A stretch of 64,000 bases of DNA from Plasmopara viticola (taxonomy: Eukaryota > Oomycota > Peronosporomycetes > Peronosporales > Peronosporaceae). Location: positions 992,001 through 1,056,000 of the forward strand of contig MBPM02000001.1 in the NCBI GenBank assembly GCA_001695595.3, in the 5' to 3' direction. Positions 1 to 11,854 of this stretch are shown here, piece after piece (the first letter of the stretch is position 1; each line of letters starts with the position of its first letter). The position numbers were made by a program, and so were the translations under genes. The notes below the pieces were generated by a model. That model was not told the origin of the DNA. It did not search any database and saw only the letters and a program-made list of their open reading frames with translations.

Positions 1-309
1 TCTTTGTGTGGAATCCTCAGCATATTCTCTCTAGCTCAGTATCATTTCTCGTAAGCGTTTAGTGGTGTGAGAGTTTATTCTATCAGCTTTTAAATTGAAG
101 TGCTTCCCACATAGGCACGATTGCGTTGTATTCGGTGGTCTAGTAATACCATGTATGAAGCAACAGACTTACTTGTGTGCACGTGCGACGCGACAAAATC
201 ACAAGCCGAACCCACTGATTTCTATGAACGGCTGTTTTGTCAAAAAAGCGTGGCTTTGAAAATCAGAAGCCGACATTGATTGATATCAATTTTCAGCTTT
301 AAGTCTTTA
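1..309. other. Window edge, no gene recognised
   Basis: AT-rich sequence with no open frame of useful length and no RNA gene that I can recognise. Any promoter of the small ORF that starts at 310 would lie here. Confidence 0.5.
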
Positions 310-678
310 ATGGGCCGATGCTTTGGGAGCCACAAATCCAGTATCCGGAGCCAAGCTAGCAAAAAGAAACAACTGAGTTCGTACTCATCTACCAAAAAAC
401 TGCATGCGGTAGAATTGGGTTCATCGCTCGTCAAGACAGTGAGGGCAACAAAGCTTGGTCCCACAGAATTTGACGCCCTCGTCGATCGCCAGACGACGGC
501 TTATCGTTTGATCAGCAGATCCTTTAATTCTGCTTCACTTAACTTTAACTACGATTTAGGAGACGCAGTTTCTATCCCTACATCACGAAGCTATTTGACC
601 ATGAAAAGCGCATTGTCTTCAAGCTACATCAGTATTAAGCGACAGTTTAACGCGATGGTGCCGCAACTGGTAAAATAA
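310..678 (+). CDS. Small hypothetical protein with a possible N-terminal lipidation motif
   Basis: A 122-codon frame starting at the ATG at 310. The frame stays open a little further upstream, but without an ATG. The protein begins MGRCFGSHKSS: Gly2 followed by a cysteine and basic residues is the sort of start used for N-myristoylation plus palmitoylation, although position 6 is Gly rather than the preferred Ser or Thr. The rest is Ser, Lys and Arg-rich with no transmembrane segment and no family I recognise. No intron is needed. It could be a real membrane-tethered small protein or a chance frame; codon composition looks more gene-like than in the surrounding DNA. No function is assigned. 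Confidence 0.4.
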   Translation: MGRCFGSHKSSIRSQASKKKQLSSYSSTKKLHAVELGSSLVKTVRATKLGPTEFDALVDRQTTAYRLISRSFNSASLNFNYDLGDAVSIPTSRSYLTMKSALSSSYISIKRQFNAMVPQLVK

Positions 679-874
679 CTGAATATTCAGTCACTGGACT
701 AGCTTAACAAGGGCCATCCGGAAACCTGTCACTTATGCAAATCATGCATAAGACTCACGCTATTAATTGTTCCCACATTGTAAATTACAAATATATACAC
801 TCTTTATTCTGCTTCCGTTTAACGCCAAAAAGTCCACGACACAGCTAAAACCCTATGACAACACGTGAAATAGG

Positions 875-2932
875 CTACACGACAGTGTCGAGCTCGAAGC
901 TACCATGCCGCTCTTGTACGAGCCACACGTCGTCAACGACCTTGCCATAGAGTCCCCGTGCGGCAGGGTTTTCTGGATCGGCTTCGACCTGCTGCCAGTT
1001 CAAGTGCGTGGCATTCACGACGTCCATGCGCGAGTAGCCAAAGATATTGTTTCGAAAGGCATCCCACGTCGCGGCCGGCCGTTCGAAGGCTTTGCGCATG
1101 ATCGTCGTCAGGTACTGCCCCGACGCGCCCGTTAGAATGTGCGTCGTCGCACGCATATTGTGCGTCTGCTTCCTCGTCTGCGACTTGTAGACGTCAAAGG
1201 CTCGCTCATAGTTGTGCTGGTGGCCGCAGAGATACACGTCGACGCCATGCCGAAACAACAAGGCTTCGAGCCGCTTCCGCAGCATCTCGGCCTTGTCGCC
1301 GCAATTCGTACTGTCGGACGTGCAGTACAGGGGACGGTGGCCAATGACAATGAGCCACGGGGTCTGGGCGCGATTGGCGTTCGCCTTGGCGAGGTCTTGC
1401 TCTAGCCACGCTTCTTGACGCGCAATCACGTCGCCGTCCACGTCAAAGGTCTTTTTGAAATAAATCTCGGTTGAAAGGACGGTAAAGTGCACGAGGCCCA
1501 CGTCGAACGAGTAGAACCAATTGTTTGGTACTTTTCGAGGCGCGGCGTCGGTCGCGTGGCCACCGACGTGCATGGTCTCGACCCCAGCGTGCTTGTTGCT
1601 GGGCATGAGGCGAAAGCGTTCCGAGTAGTGGCTAAACGTATTGTGGTGCTCGTGGTTCCCAGGACACACCATGAAGGGGACACTCGCCGCCATGGGTTCA
1701 ATCTGCTGCATGAAAATGTCGCCCACGAGCCCGTCCATGAGGTCGAGATTGTAGGCATAGTCTCCCACAGACACGACGCCGTCCACGTTGCCTTCTGCGA
1801 CCTCTGATTGCATCATTGGCAACGTCGCGGCATTCTGGTAGCCAATGTCTCCAGTCACGAGGAAGCGGGTCGGTTTATGTGGGTCTCCCGAGAGCACACG
1901 GGCAGGGGCCGTCTTGGTCACGTACGGAATCGACCAGGACGCGTAATGGGCATTCCCCACGACGTACGTGTATCTCGTATCGGGCTTTAAGCCTTCCAGC
2001 CTCACGACATGCATCCACCGCTTGGACTGCGCTTTTCCGTCATCTTCAAACAACGTCGTGTTGGCAAACGCCGTCAAGGAAGTCGATCCAAAGTCATTTT
2101 CCTCGACAGGAGCCAAGTACCCTTCCACCAATCTCAACTCGGCGTCGCCTTCAGCGCAAAAGTCCTCGGTCATCCACTGCACTGAAAAGCTGCCGGGTGT
2201 GTAACCATACGCCGTGTGCACGTGCTTTGGACGGCATTGCTCGGCTTCGTCTCCACTATACACGACGTTGGCACCGAGTCGGTGAACCGCCGACCACCCG
2301 TGGAAAATCGACCCAACCGTAAACTCGTACGCCGTGCCCTTGGCATCGAGGTCAATCCAAGCCGAGTGCGAATTAAAGGTCGCGTCGCCCGTCGTGTTTG
2401 TGCTCGCCGTCTTTCTGGTAAACGGCTCTTTGGGATCGAGCAGGAGAGCGTTTGCATGGAGACGACGGTAGCGCACTTCAACGTTCACGACGTCGTGGCA
2501 CGAACGCCATGGATTTGCAAGTGCCGGACTCGTATCGTTGGCTTTTTGCAAACTCACTTGCGGAATGTACGTCCGTCGAGTCGACCATTGGATCAAGGCA
2601 CGCGACCCAACGATCGTGGATTGAATGTCATAGGGTACACAGTTTTCGACCTCCCGCTTCTCATAGTCGTACACCTCGTGCGGTGCTTGCTCGCTCAGAG
2701 CTTCCCATGCTTGCCACGGATGATTGAAGAAAGTCAACGAGAGGTACACCACTGCAATCAATGGCAAGAGTAGCAAGAGCGATCGGTTGGCAGCAAGACG
2801 GGATTGAATGGTCGTGTCAAGCTTGGAAAGGGGCGGTTCTGGACAAGGTTCGACTGCAATGGATAGATATGCAGTCGTTGCGTGGCTCTTTTTGACAAAA
2901 GCCTCTTTGTTTTTGTTGGAAGATGCTGGCAT
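875..2932 (-). CDS. Purple acid phosphatase, membrane-anchored
   Basis: Metallophosphoesterase of the purple acid phosphatase family, which hydrolyses phosphate monoesters outside the cell or in the secretory lumen using a dinuclear metal centre. The 685-residue product starts at the first ATG of the frame (2932); the open frame extends to 3115 without another ATG. A hydrophobic segment at about residues 50-69 follows a basic, Lys-rich N terminus, which suggests a type II signal anchor. An N-terminal beta-sandwich (fibronectin III-like) region is expected at about 80-340. The five metal-binding blocks are present in order: GDIGYQ (about 361), GDYAYN (390), GNHE (425), IGHRP (530) and GHQHNYER (570). 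No intron is apparent, and GC content is clearly higher than in the flanks. It stands alone, without close neighbours. All catalytic blocks are intact, so it is probably active. Substrate is unknown. Confidence 0.93.
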   Translation of the reverse strand: MPASSNKNKEAFVKKSHATTAYLSIAVEPCPEPPLSKLDTTIQSRLAANRSLLLLLPLIAVVYLSLTFFNHPWQAWEALSEQAPHEVYDYEKREVENCVPYDIQSTIVGSRALIQWSTRRTYIPQVSLQKANDTSPALANPWRSCHDVVNVEVRYRRLHANALLLDPKEPFTRKTASTNTTGDATFNSHSAWIDLDAKGTAYEFTVGSIFHGWSAVHRLGANVVYSGDEAEQCRPKHVHTAYGYTPGSFSVQWMTEDFCAEGDAELRLVEGYLAPVEENDFGSTSLTAFANTTLFEDDGKAQSKRWMHVVRLEGLKPDTRYTYVVGNAHYASWSIPYVTKTAPARVLSGDPHKPTRFLVTGDIGYQNAATLPMMQSEVAEGNVDGVVSVGDYAYNLDLMDGLVGDIFMQQIEPMAASVPFMVCPGNHEHHNTFSHYSERFRLMPSNKHAGVETMHVGGHATDAAPRKVPNNWFYSFDVGLVHFTVLSTEIYFKKTFDVDGDVIARQEAWLEQDLAKANANRAQTPWLIVIGHRPLYCTSDSTNCGDKAEMLRKRLEALLFRHGVDVYLCGHQHNYERAFDVYKSQTRKQTHNMRATTHILTGASGQYLTTIMRKAFERPAATWDAFRNNIFGYSRMDVVNATHLNWQQVEADPENPAARGLYGKVVDDVWLVQERHGSFELDTVV

Positions 2933-4589
2933 TTTGGAAAATGGAATGGTGTGGCAAAAGTTCAAATTGCCACAAAGGCGAGCTTCATGGTAATCGAGGG
3001 TTTGCCCAGCCCAACGAGAGAGCGTGGAGAAAGAAGGCTTGCCTGTTGAAATATTTGCGGCGAGAATGCCAAGATGGCCGTCGGCGATTGGACGTTTGAT
3101 ACTTGGTTCTTGCAACGGCCGCAGGTGGGAAAGGAGAGGCCTCGAGTGAGCTTTCCATACATCCCTCTGGCAAAGTATAACCTTATCGGCTTGAATTTTT
3201 ATATCGCGCGTCTCTTATTTCAGTACAAATTAGCGGAGATTTTACATTTAGCATTTGCAGCGACACACTGAAGAAGAGGATTATTTTGGAGGAGGCAAAA
3301 ATTTAGTAGAACAAGACCGGCTGCGACTCGTCATAAAAAAGACTGTACGCTCTTGCTGATTTTTACACGAGTAAAGTTCCTGTAGCATTGTAGAGAAGCT
3401 TTCCAAAGACGAGGCTACTCCATCGTATTCTTTATCCTCGACAGCAACAGTGAACGAAAATGCCGAGATTAACCGTTCCTGAAGTTCGACAAAAGTCGTG
3501 ATTGACAAAGAGATCGTTTACGCAAGCACAAGTGTAACCGACTTTTATTTTTTTTGTAACCAAAACTGCAGCTGCTGGAAGGCCAGAATTTATATAGTAA
3601 AAAAGCAAGCAGATAATTAAAAGAAATAGTTTTGTGCAACTTCAAAATGTCGTTTCTTTTTTTCCCGGAATTATTTCGCTCTCGTGTGCTTGTTTAGCAC
3701 TTGAACCACATGGACGTTACAACACCGTGCGCGCGATCTCAGTTGGATAATTTATTGAATCAGTATCTACAGTACCGCGACGTTAGATTTAATAATCAAT
3801 TGTTGTGGTTGAAGTGTAAAGACAGACCGACAGCAATTTTTATTGTATGGATCCGTATCGAAAGGCTCTGCAGGATGAAGTATACACATCATTTGGTACG
3901 CATCGATCTTGCAAATTGCTTCTAATTGACGCCCATAGACGTGAAAATTGCGCTTGAACCTTCGACGTTGCTCTGAGGTTTAAGGCTCGGCCACTAATAT
4001 TTACAGCCTTCGTTCGAGTCGGAAGTCCTTGGTTGGAAGTTTTGCCACTCACATTCCTTACAAAGCCTATCCATTAAAGTCTCGTACGTTTAACACTTGC
4101 GCAAATGAAAAGTGTCGCGCACTTTTCGTCGCCAGCCACATCATCGACGAGTCTTTCGTCGTCGTTTCTCGCTTTATCCGACAACAGCATGACTTGTATG
4201 GTTCCCACTCGTGCTCTTTCATGTCAATTTCGCATACTTGCGCAGCCAAAGGCTCTCCTGAGCAAGCGCACGTGTTTTGCAGCTTAATGCACTGAGTGGC
4301 CCGTGTTCAGGGGATACGGATCCTCTTGTCAGCCGTGTCCGATTTGTCTGCAAATTGTCAATAGATGAGAATTCGCGGGTGAAATGGGAAAGATTGCTCT
4401 CTTAGTTTTAGTAAAGTTACTCGTATACCAATTGTGCCGAAATTTGCGCTCTGTCGTTTTCAGCCCTAATCAGTCCTCACAATGAGGCACAATAACACAT
4501 TACCAAATGTTGGTTCAACTCTTGCCAATAAAAAGATCACAACGCGGCGAGAAAAAGTACTCTACCATAACAACTCGTTTTGAAGCTTG
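2933..4589. other. Intergenic, no gene recognised
   Basis: About 1.6 kb upstream of the phosphatase gene. It contains only short frames on both strands that overlap one another and have no recognisable similarity. The promoter of the phosphatase gene should lie in the first few hundred bases. I see no RNA gene or repeat. Confidence 0.5.
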
Positions 4590-4913
4590 TGTATTGTATT
4601 ACGTTATCGCGTTGCCAAGTTATGCACGTGCTAGGCTCAGTCTTACTAGTCCATGGCATAGAGTGGTGTCCGCATACGTCGGGTCTCGTTCGGCGGGCAG
4701 TGCAGCCAGCACCGAGGCCATGAGGGTCTTCCATTATTTTGCTTAGCTCTGACTTGGTAAGAGCCCAGGTGGCGCCCTGGTGCTAGAGACCGTCGCGTCG
4801 AGGGTGAGACTCTTAGAAACCTGCAGATGCCCGAGAGCACCTGCCCGAAGCGCGCGAGCATTTAGCCTCCGCGCTTGGAAGGAGGGCGTCACCCCAACCT
4901 TTTCCAAGCGCGT
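4590..4913 (+). repeat. Dispersed repeat, copy 1 (possible solo LTR or SINE-like)
   Basis: About 314 bases match 23060-23373 at over 90 percent identity by eye, both starting at TGTATTGTATTACG and both in the same orientation. The element is much more GC-rich than its surroundings. Read on the minus strand it ends in CAATACA, which would suit an LTR 3' end, but no convincing TG start or target-site duplication is visible. Copy 1 extends past the shared part (which ends near 4903) to complete an inverted repeat CGCGCTTGGAA / TTCCAAGCGCG around 4870-4913, and copy 2 lacks the second arm. The class of element is not settled. Confidence 0.75.
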
Positions 4914-5674
4914 TTTGAGGCTTGTTTAGTAAAATTGATTGCGCCAATTATATGTTCGCGACGCTAATTGAAGTTGAAATATATCTTTTATGTTACTACT
5001 TTTGTGACAAAGCAAACTTGTTTCGAGTGAAACTCCGTAGTGTCTTGGGAGGTGGCTAAAGCTCACGGACATGCCTGCTGAACAGTCGACGCGATGATTC
5101 TGGGAAATAAACGCACGCTTAACCTGTTTAACCTCGAATTATAAGATTACCTTACCCAGAAACACTAATCTTTTTGCAGCATTCGCAAATAACAAGACAA
5201 TGAAATGTAACCGTAAATATCAGTACGATCTTCAAAAAATAAATAAAATCTTACTTGCGACCCTACTATTGGCTTTTAGATTCACGGCGCGATTGTACAC
5301 TCCGCCAACTTTCCTGACTGGACGCCAAACAAAAGGAGATTTATAAGGTGCAAAAGGATAGAAGCGCTTGACTGATGAATGTATCGTCACCAACTCGCTT
5401 AGCTGTCAGTATTGTATTGGCCTTTATCAAGGGCTTCTTAGAAGCCATATGGCGGTCTTGTAAAAAGTAGCGCGACAATCAATATTATCTAGAAAACTAA
5501 AGACTTCAATCGGTACAACAGAGTACAACGCAGCAGAACCTATTCTTGCCTCCGTTTCCATGGGCTGCGTCCGGACAGCCACGTGCTGCATCGACATCTG
5601 TAGAAAACGCGAGCTCCTGTCTCACATAATCTCATGGTAGACCAGAAAAGACGTCGTTCGTGCAAGGCACATAA
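4914..5674. other. Intergenic, no gene recognised
   Basis: AT-rich DNA between the dispersed repeat and the PH-like gene. No frame of useful length and no repeat seen. It would contain the promoter of the gene starting at 5675. Confidence 0.45.
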
Positions 5675-6628
5675 ATGCAAATTCCACGCCTTTTCATTCG
5701 AAAGAAAAATCAGCCCTCTTACCATTTCCACACAATAATGTTGCTCAATACTGTGAAACTCAAGTTCGGTCCTTTCTGGCTTAGCACCTCCATATTATTG
5801 GTCAAGATCAAGCCTTCTGACCCTCGGACAACCACGTACGTCCTTCGTGTCGACCGTCCTGGCATCTGTGGTGGGGATATTGTCTTACCAATCGGACGCC
5901 AAGGGTTTCCAATCTTCCTCCTTCCACGATCGGATACAGATCGTCAACAATTGAAATTTACTCTTTGCTACGGATTAAATGGCAAGAAACTTCGCTTTCT
6001 GGCTTCCAGTGCTGAAGTGTATAGCCACTGGATCACCGTCTTGCCCAAAGCCTTGATAGGAGGTGGCAAGACTTTCAAGCCAATTCGCCACAAGACAGGC
6101 AAAAGGACTGCTAGCGTATGGGAAAGAATTGACCACAGCAACTCCGGGTCGAAACAGCAACATACATCCGTCTCAAGCTGCAAATCTTTGTACCACAGAG
6201 GTGTCGTTGAAACAGGTGGCAGATTTGCAACTTGTGAAGTGGCAAAAGCGGAGATTGCTGCTATTAGTGATGGCTGTGGACGCCATAAATCCCCACTAGA
6301 CCGAGCTTTCGCACCTCCCATTCCTTTATCAGTGAGCTCGCCACCGTCCGAGGCAGCCATGCAACGTATTTGTGTCCAGCAAAAGGTCTTTTGCGTCGCA
6401 ATTGACCACGATGACACGGCGATTTTTGCAGCCTACGTGCCACCACAGGATGCTCCTGCACGGTCTGAGTTGCTCTTTAAGCTATCGCGTGAACAATGGG
6501 CTCGGTGGATACGCCGCGATTTGCATGACGGCGACCGTTCTCCTGAAGTCTATCGCCTTACCAGCACCAGTTGCAACCGGCTAGAGCTGAACGAAGTGCA
6601 GAGCATCGTTCAACCATATCACGTGTGA
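5675..6628 (+). CDS. Hypothetical protein with a PH-like N-terminal region
   Basis: A 317-residue single-exon frame from the ATG at 5675. A second ATG at codon 22 (MLLNTVKLKFGPFW) is an equally reasonable start. Residues about 25-130 alternate hydrophobic and basic beta-strand-like stretches and end in a helix-like block, SSAEVYSHWITVLPKAL, reminiscent of the C-terminal helix of pleckstrin homology domains with their conserved Trp. That would suggest phosphoinositide or membrane binding, but it is inference from pattern only. A Ser/Lys-rich linker follows, then a second compact region (about 230-317) with a similar rhythm, including WARWIRRDL, so two related modules are possible. No signal peptide or membrane segment. 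No neighbour gives functional context. Confidence 0.65.
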   Translation: MQIPRLFIRKKNQPSYHFHTIMLLNTVKLKFGPFWLSTSILLVKIKPSDPRTTTYVLRVDRPGICGGDIVLPIGRQGFPIFLLPRSDTDRQQLKFTLCYGLNGKKLRFLASSAEVYSHWITVLPKALIGGGKTFKPIRHKTGKRTASVWERIDHSNSGSKQQHTSVSSCKSLYHRGVVETGGRFATCEVAKAEIAAISDGCGRHKSPLDRAFAPPIPLSVSSPPSEAAMQRICVQQKVFCVAIDHDDTAIFAAYVPPQDAPARSELLFKLSREQWARWIRRDLHDGDRSPEVYRLTSTSCNRLELNEVQSIVQPYHV

Positions 6629-7438
6629 GAGGACGACGCTACTGCTGAATAGTCAGTCTCGAGCGTATCTTCAAATATCAAAGCAGTGTCAGTGTAGCTT
6701 GATCCAGTAGCAATAAGAGCACCGGATTACTCGTAGCTTGTTTCGATGATGTGATGCGTTAGCTTTGGCTCAGAAAGGATGAATCGCAAAATATCAGTCC
6801 CTTTTTCAATCACCTTGCTACTACTTCGCCATAGTGTAAAACGCAAAGAGTCCGCAAATGTTAATTGATGGATTGCAAATTTAGTATTTTCACTATATTG
6901 GCTTTAGTATATTCTTTGTTTATTCTCAAAAAGTGAGCGTGCATCTGAAGAGATGCTAATGGCAACTCACCGCTAGCTGTAGCAATCCTCGTGCTTAGAC
7001 GGCTTGAAATTTTTGGAGAATCGGTTGGCGTCACGAAGCGAGGAGCTACGCGCGCATCGTGCACGAACAGATGTGAACTACGTAGATGACACTTTTCAGA
7101 ACACGTTCACAAAATCGTGTGACATGCTCGATTCTAATCAGCATTAGCCCCTCCCTCTGCCGCAAGCGGCTCTTTGATAACGGAGATACAAGAAGTGGAC
7201 ATTTTGCTCAGCAGTCTACGTGTTTGTATAAATAATAATACCCCCCCTGAGTTTGCTGAATTCGACGCTTTAGATTTTCAGTGAGCTCGTGTACTACATT
7301 TCTGGCGCCTAAGTCCTTACGATCCGATTTTTTTTGTCTCGAGTAAATAAGACACACTTCAGCTGTATCACCGTGGTCAACCACAAGTTCTTTTGAAGCT
7401 TGTCGAGCTCCTAGTTCCGGCTCGTTAAGAACTCATTG
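6629..7438. other. Intergenic, no gene recognised
   Basis: Short spacer containing an A/T-rich run and a C-run near 7242. No coding frame, RNA gene or repeat that I can support. Confidence 0.45.
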
Positions 7439-7856
7439 ATGTTCACAAATGGATTCGTGGGTCCACTAGTCGTTTGTTTTCCCAAACAACGAAGCCGAAA
7501 CGGCGACGTAGTAACGACTGTAGACCAAGTAAAGTCAAGTGGGTAGCTTGTTTGGATGTTCGTATCGGTTCTTTAACACTTTCTCTGGGCATAATGTATT
7601 TTTCGTGTTCCAGCAGCGCGACAGGGATGCACCAAAGGCAAAAGCACTTAAGTACAGACTTACTGAAGGAGATCTGGACGATTGGATCACACAAGCGTGC
7701 AGCCACACAAGCCAACCACTGAATGTTTACTCCGTGCTGAAAGACTGCCCTTGCTTCCTGCAATGCGACTCGTACCATGTTTCACGAGATGGCTATGTAA
7801 GCATGACCAATATTGCCTTGCATTTTAGACTTGGCACGACAAGTGCTACTATTTAA
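7439..7856 (+). CDS. Two-exon orphan protein, 110 residues
   Basis: Proposed join of 7439-7528 (30 codons, ATG start) with 7614-7856. The intron at 7529-7613 has a GTAAAG donor and a TTCCAG acceptor and is 85 bases, in the usual size range here. The exon junction is phase 0 and the total closes in frame. Exon 2 encodes a compact, charged stretch with GDLDDWIT, a cysteine pair in DCPCFLQC, and YHVSRDGYVSMTN, which looks like folded protein rather than noise. There is no signal peptide and no family I recognise. Alternatively exon 2 alone is a remnant of a larger gene. Function unknown. Confidence 0.4.
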
Positions 7857-10800
7857 CACTGTCGCAAAGGAAATGTTTTAAAGGTCGGTTGACGGACGAG
7901 GCTTGGGCAACAGGTTGGTCAAAGTCGGTGTAGGAAGAGGAGCATTTGCTGGCTTTAAGCAAATTGAGAATTGATATTAAATGAAAATTCTTACGGATTC
8001 TTGTCTTGCTACAGCCTTATTGGTGGCGCTCAGCCCTCTACTGCTACCAGTCATAAAACTATTTTTATTCTTTACTCCATCTGGATTCTCATACATCCTG
8101 TGTCCGGCGGTTGGCAAGCACCGCCAATCCATACAGTATTCATGCTATTCTAGATTCATCATTCTTTATTGTAAGGGACAACAGATGAGATCGTGCTGTC
8201 GAGGTCCTCAAGTATCACATCAATGTGGGTAACACAGCTCAATAAGTGGACAGCATAGCACTATCAACTGCTAGAATATAAGTTTTGCAGGCGAACAACA
8301 CGTATCTACACAATAAAGTAGGCTCCGTTTTGGCTAAATTGGACAATACAAAACCATTAAGCGCCGCTTGTGGCGCTTTCAATCACTTGGTTCTGAAATT
8401 TAACAACCCGGTGAGGAGGGTTTGAGCGAAACAGCTCATCTAGGTTGAAAGCTGCAGGTCAAAATTATATTAATCATGGCAAGTAGTGCTATAAAGTTTG
8501 CGATGGAAAGGTCTCGAGTGCATCTTCTGGCTTCTAAGCATCTCTTAGTGGATGCAAACCATGCATTCTTGTGTGCGCACAACTTGTCACAAGCAATGGC
8601 AAAAAAGTCGTCACTCTCTGCAAAATTAAAATTTTTGCGTTCGGTAAGAAGCAGTTTACTATTATGTGCTTGCTTGAGTCTTTTCAGACTAAACGTTTGA
8701 ACGTATGAGCTTAATTTTTATTGACGAAAAACACCTCTAATTTTCAGAATTGACGTCAATAATAATCCATCATTCAATCCGTTATCGTAGATAGAGATGC
8801 CAAAGTCACGAGGAGAGCCGACCGACCATATGAGTGAGTTGACGGTTTGCTTTAAAATGAAGTGAAATTAGTGGTTTAATCCGCTGTAAAAAGCGATGGC
8901 ATGAGGTACAATATGCTTCTAGAGGCGCATACTGTCCCATTTAGCGGTCGTCTAAGCTGAAAGAAAGCCATGTTATTGGTTAAGATCACAAAATGCTTAT
9001 TTCGCACGTGTATGAGTGTGTAGAGATCGGTGACTAGAATTCGTGGCTCAATTGTAAACATCTTTTTAGAGACTACCCGTATCGACAAAGTACTGAAATT
9101 TTAAAGCCATAGCTTCGCGTCTGGCTTACTTGAAGCTAATGACTGCGGTATTCATTAACTGCCTTATTAGATGGACAATTTGTGCCTAAACTAGCCTGTG
9201 TTAGCAGCAAATCTTTTCATATGTACGGCCTAGGCTTCTGGACGTGACGAGTCAGATAAGGACATTGGGGTTACCGTCAGGCGTTTTTCGAGCGATTCGG
9301 AACTCACACAAAAAGGTCAACAGCAACCAGCTTCCAGACGGATGGTCGGAGGGAGCGAGTCCGCTGTATGCTACAGCGCAGCCACCCGTATGTGTGTAAG
9401 ACAACAAAAAATTCTTCTGGGCCTTGGCGACCACCAATTGGAGCATTATGTGCTTTTGGTATATTGTATCTCAAGTCTTCATCGTTTACACAACACTCTG
9501 ATCTGTATCTGCTGGGTACGCTGGATCTCCCTAACAGTTAAAATAACCATCTGTAATCCCATCGCGATGCAGCTAAAGCTGCTATTAAGGAGTCACTACT
9601 TGGCTTCAGAAGTCCGCTAAAAATTCTTGGTCATCTTCCATTTTGCAAGCCTGACGGATCTTTTTGTCAATATTTATGATGTCACGGGCCATCTCATAGT
9701 CTGGCTTGTAGAAAGCGCATCGGCAAGATTTTTGAGTTTGTCAGGCATGCTACCAACGCGTAGAGTACATTTCGAAAGAGACAATAGCCTTCTTGCCAAT
9801 TCTTTAGACAAACTAGCGTATTTGTAATGGTTCTTAGCGATGCATGGCTCGAAATATTATAAAAAGAACGAAAAGTGTGCTTCGTCAGTGAGATTGTAAT
9901 CAGTCGTTTTTCGGACAATCATCGATTTTCTGTACACCTCTGCAATGAGATGTGCCGTGTATATTTGGTCGCACCTGTAGCACTTTCTATCAACTCACGT
10001 TCAAGCAGGAAGATTATCAGCTTGGAATCTATTTGATACCGCAGATAGATTGTACGGCCGTCCTCTATCTGCCGAACGCGCTGTACTCGAAAACTTGCCG
10101 ACTTATACAAGCCTGAGGAGGCAGCTCTCCCCTACCTATTAAGTGGTAGCAACATAATGCAGCATTCGATCCCATTCAATAAAGGCTCGTACACATGTAT
10201 CGGTGTCCGCGGAAGATGCTCCCAGTAGGGGAGCCTTAGCTGGCTAAATTTAAGATCTATCTTAACCTTCATGGTATAGAATTTTTCATGAGCCTGTGAT
10301 CAAGTTCTAAGTGCTAGAAGTTGCTAAGGAAAATCCTGACTTCTATATTGCAGCAATCTAATTACCAAAAATTGGATCAATCAGGTTTTTATTAAATTAG
10401 TAAATACACAACCGATCAAGATTTTGGAATCTTTTAAAGAGACACGACGCTAATCGCAAGAATTTGTTAATTAGTGCCAAGACTTGTGCTATAGAAAAAG
10501 TAGGGTACACTTTGAGAAGCATCTTAGTGTATATAGAGCTTTCAAAAAGCCTTACTATTCCTTACCCATTAAGCCTTGGTCTTATGAGACACGTAAATCG
10601 TCAAAGTATTCAAGTCTACGAAGCCTTAAGATTAAATGAGCGCAACATCTATAATTGAGAATCAAGCATCTTTGAATGAATAGGAACAACTTCGTTTTGC
10701 TTGTCGAAGCTTTGTAGCCCGAATAGTGCTGAAGCGACTCAGTGTCAGGCAGTCAGCGTCAGCATAATTTGATTATCGGCCTAGTCATTCAATTCAAAGA

Positions 10801-11854
10801 GCTTAATTGTACCAACGCATTGCATTAGTGTGCACTGACACGGACTTATTGCTACGAGATGATGGTTTTTGGTCACAATTAAATGGGAGAAGGTATTCAA
10901 TAGGCACATTTTCGTTCGATATGGTCTATCTTGGTATTTGTTATGCCACCTATACGTCTTTAATGCTTCGTAAACTGCTCCTTAAAAGATTAATGGGCCA
11001 TAGGTCGAGCTCGCTGTTGCAGCAGTAGCTCAACCGCTCTCGTTTTCGAGATTCAACGCTTTCAGAATCACTTTATTTGTGGTACTTTGCTGCTAATGAA
11101 AAGCTATCTCGCCTTAAAATATCGACTGCATTACCGCTTCTCATGCGCATGAATGGCATCATACATGTCAGTAAGCACCAAGAAGTACGTAAAGCCACGG
11201 CACGGAACCATGTTGTCATCTTGATAAGCAAATATATGTCGCGGACGTGAGCAACCAGGTCAACTTCTTTTTCGCACCACTTGAGTGTAACTGTCGTGTC
11301 CTTACACAGCTCAACCGTTACATACAGAGGAATGCATTGTGACTTGTGATATCGTCTATGGTAAAAGGTGATTGTTGTTAAGAAAGGCGTCATATTTTTT
11401 TATGATTTCTAATGAAGCCAAGCATATATGTGGCCATCACGATCATAAGCGCTCCATTTGTCTACACAGCTCCTTTCTACTTCTACATTGAGTCTGTGAG
11501 CGAGGGCTTTGGTTGAAATTTTGTGGCTAGAACTACTCAGCAATATTTGGGGCGAGTCAGTGAGAAATTGGTCTCCATTAAGAGATCGTCAAAAGCTTCA
11601 ATGTAGCACGTGCTAGCAAAAGTTCAAAAGCTCAAAATTTGTCAGATTAAACGTTAAAGAAAGAGCCAAATGCCATGAAGATGGAATGCCGTATGAAGCT
11701 TGCGAAGAATGCTCACCCGCGAAGAAATCATATAACTTTCTAAATTTGAACTTGTGGGCTCACAAACGCAGCAGCCTTGTATTGCGTACACGCATATCGT
11801 GAAGCTAGTACCAAACACACTGTAGCTATACAAGCAATTTGCCTTCACGTATTT
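7857..11854. other. Gene-poor stretch
   Basis: About 4 kb of AT-rich sequence with only short overlapping frames. It contains one copy of a diverged repeat at 7991-8104 and a short frame at 8476-8700 (74 codons, Ser/Leu-rich, unsupported). I see no RNA gene or intact transposon gene. Confidence 0.5.
7991..8104 (+). repeat. Diverged dispersed repeat, copy 1
   Basis: About 110 bases align by eye with 62768-62878 in the same orientation. Shared blocks include TTACG-A-TT-TT-CTTGCTAC at the left, TACTGCTACCA in the middle and ACATCCTG at the right. The copies differ at many positions and by small gaps, so this is an old family. No coding capacity is evident. Confidence 0.5.

Noticed and set aside
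1132..2773. Several long frames opposite or out of phase with the phosphatase gene
   Set aside because: They are shadows of a GC-rich coding region.
875..3115. Longer phosphatase frame starting at 3115
   Set aside because: The first 61 codons have no ATG, and the first ATG is at 2932, just before the basic segment and signal anchor. The extra part is most likely leader sequence.
4585..4924. GCTTG flanks as a target-site duplication of the dispersed repeat
   Set aside because: The enclosed element would not start or end with TG/CA, the second copy has no matching duplication, and five bases can match by chance.
8360..8380. Short hairpin AAGCGCC / GGCGCTT as a terminator
   Set aside because: The arms are only seven bases, and intrinsic terminators of this type are not a feature of nuclear eukaryotic genes.
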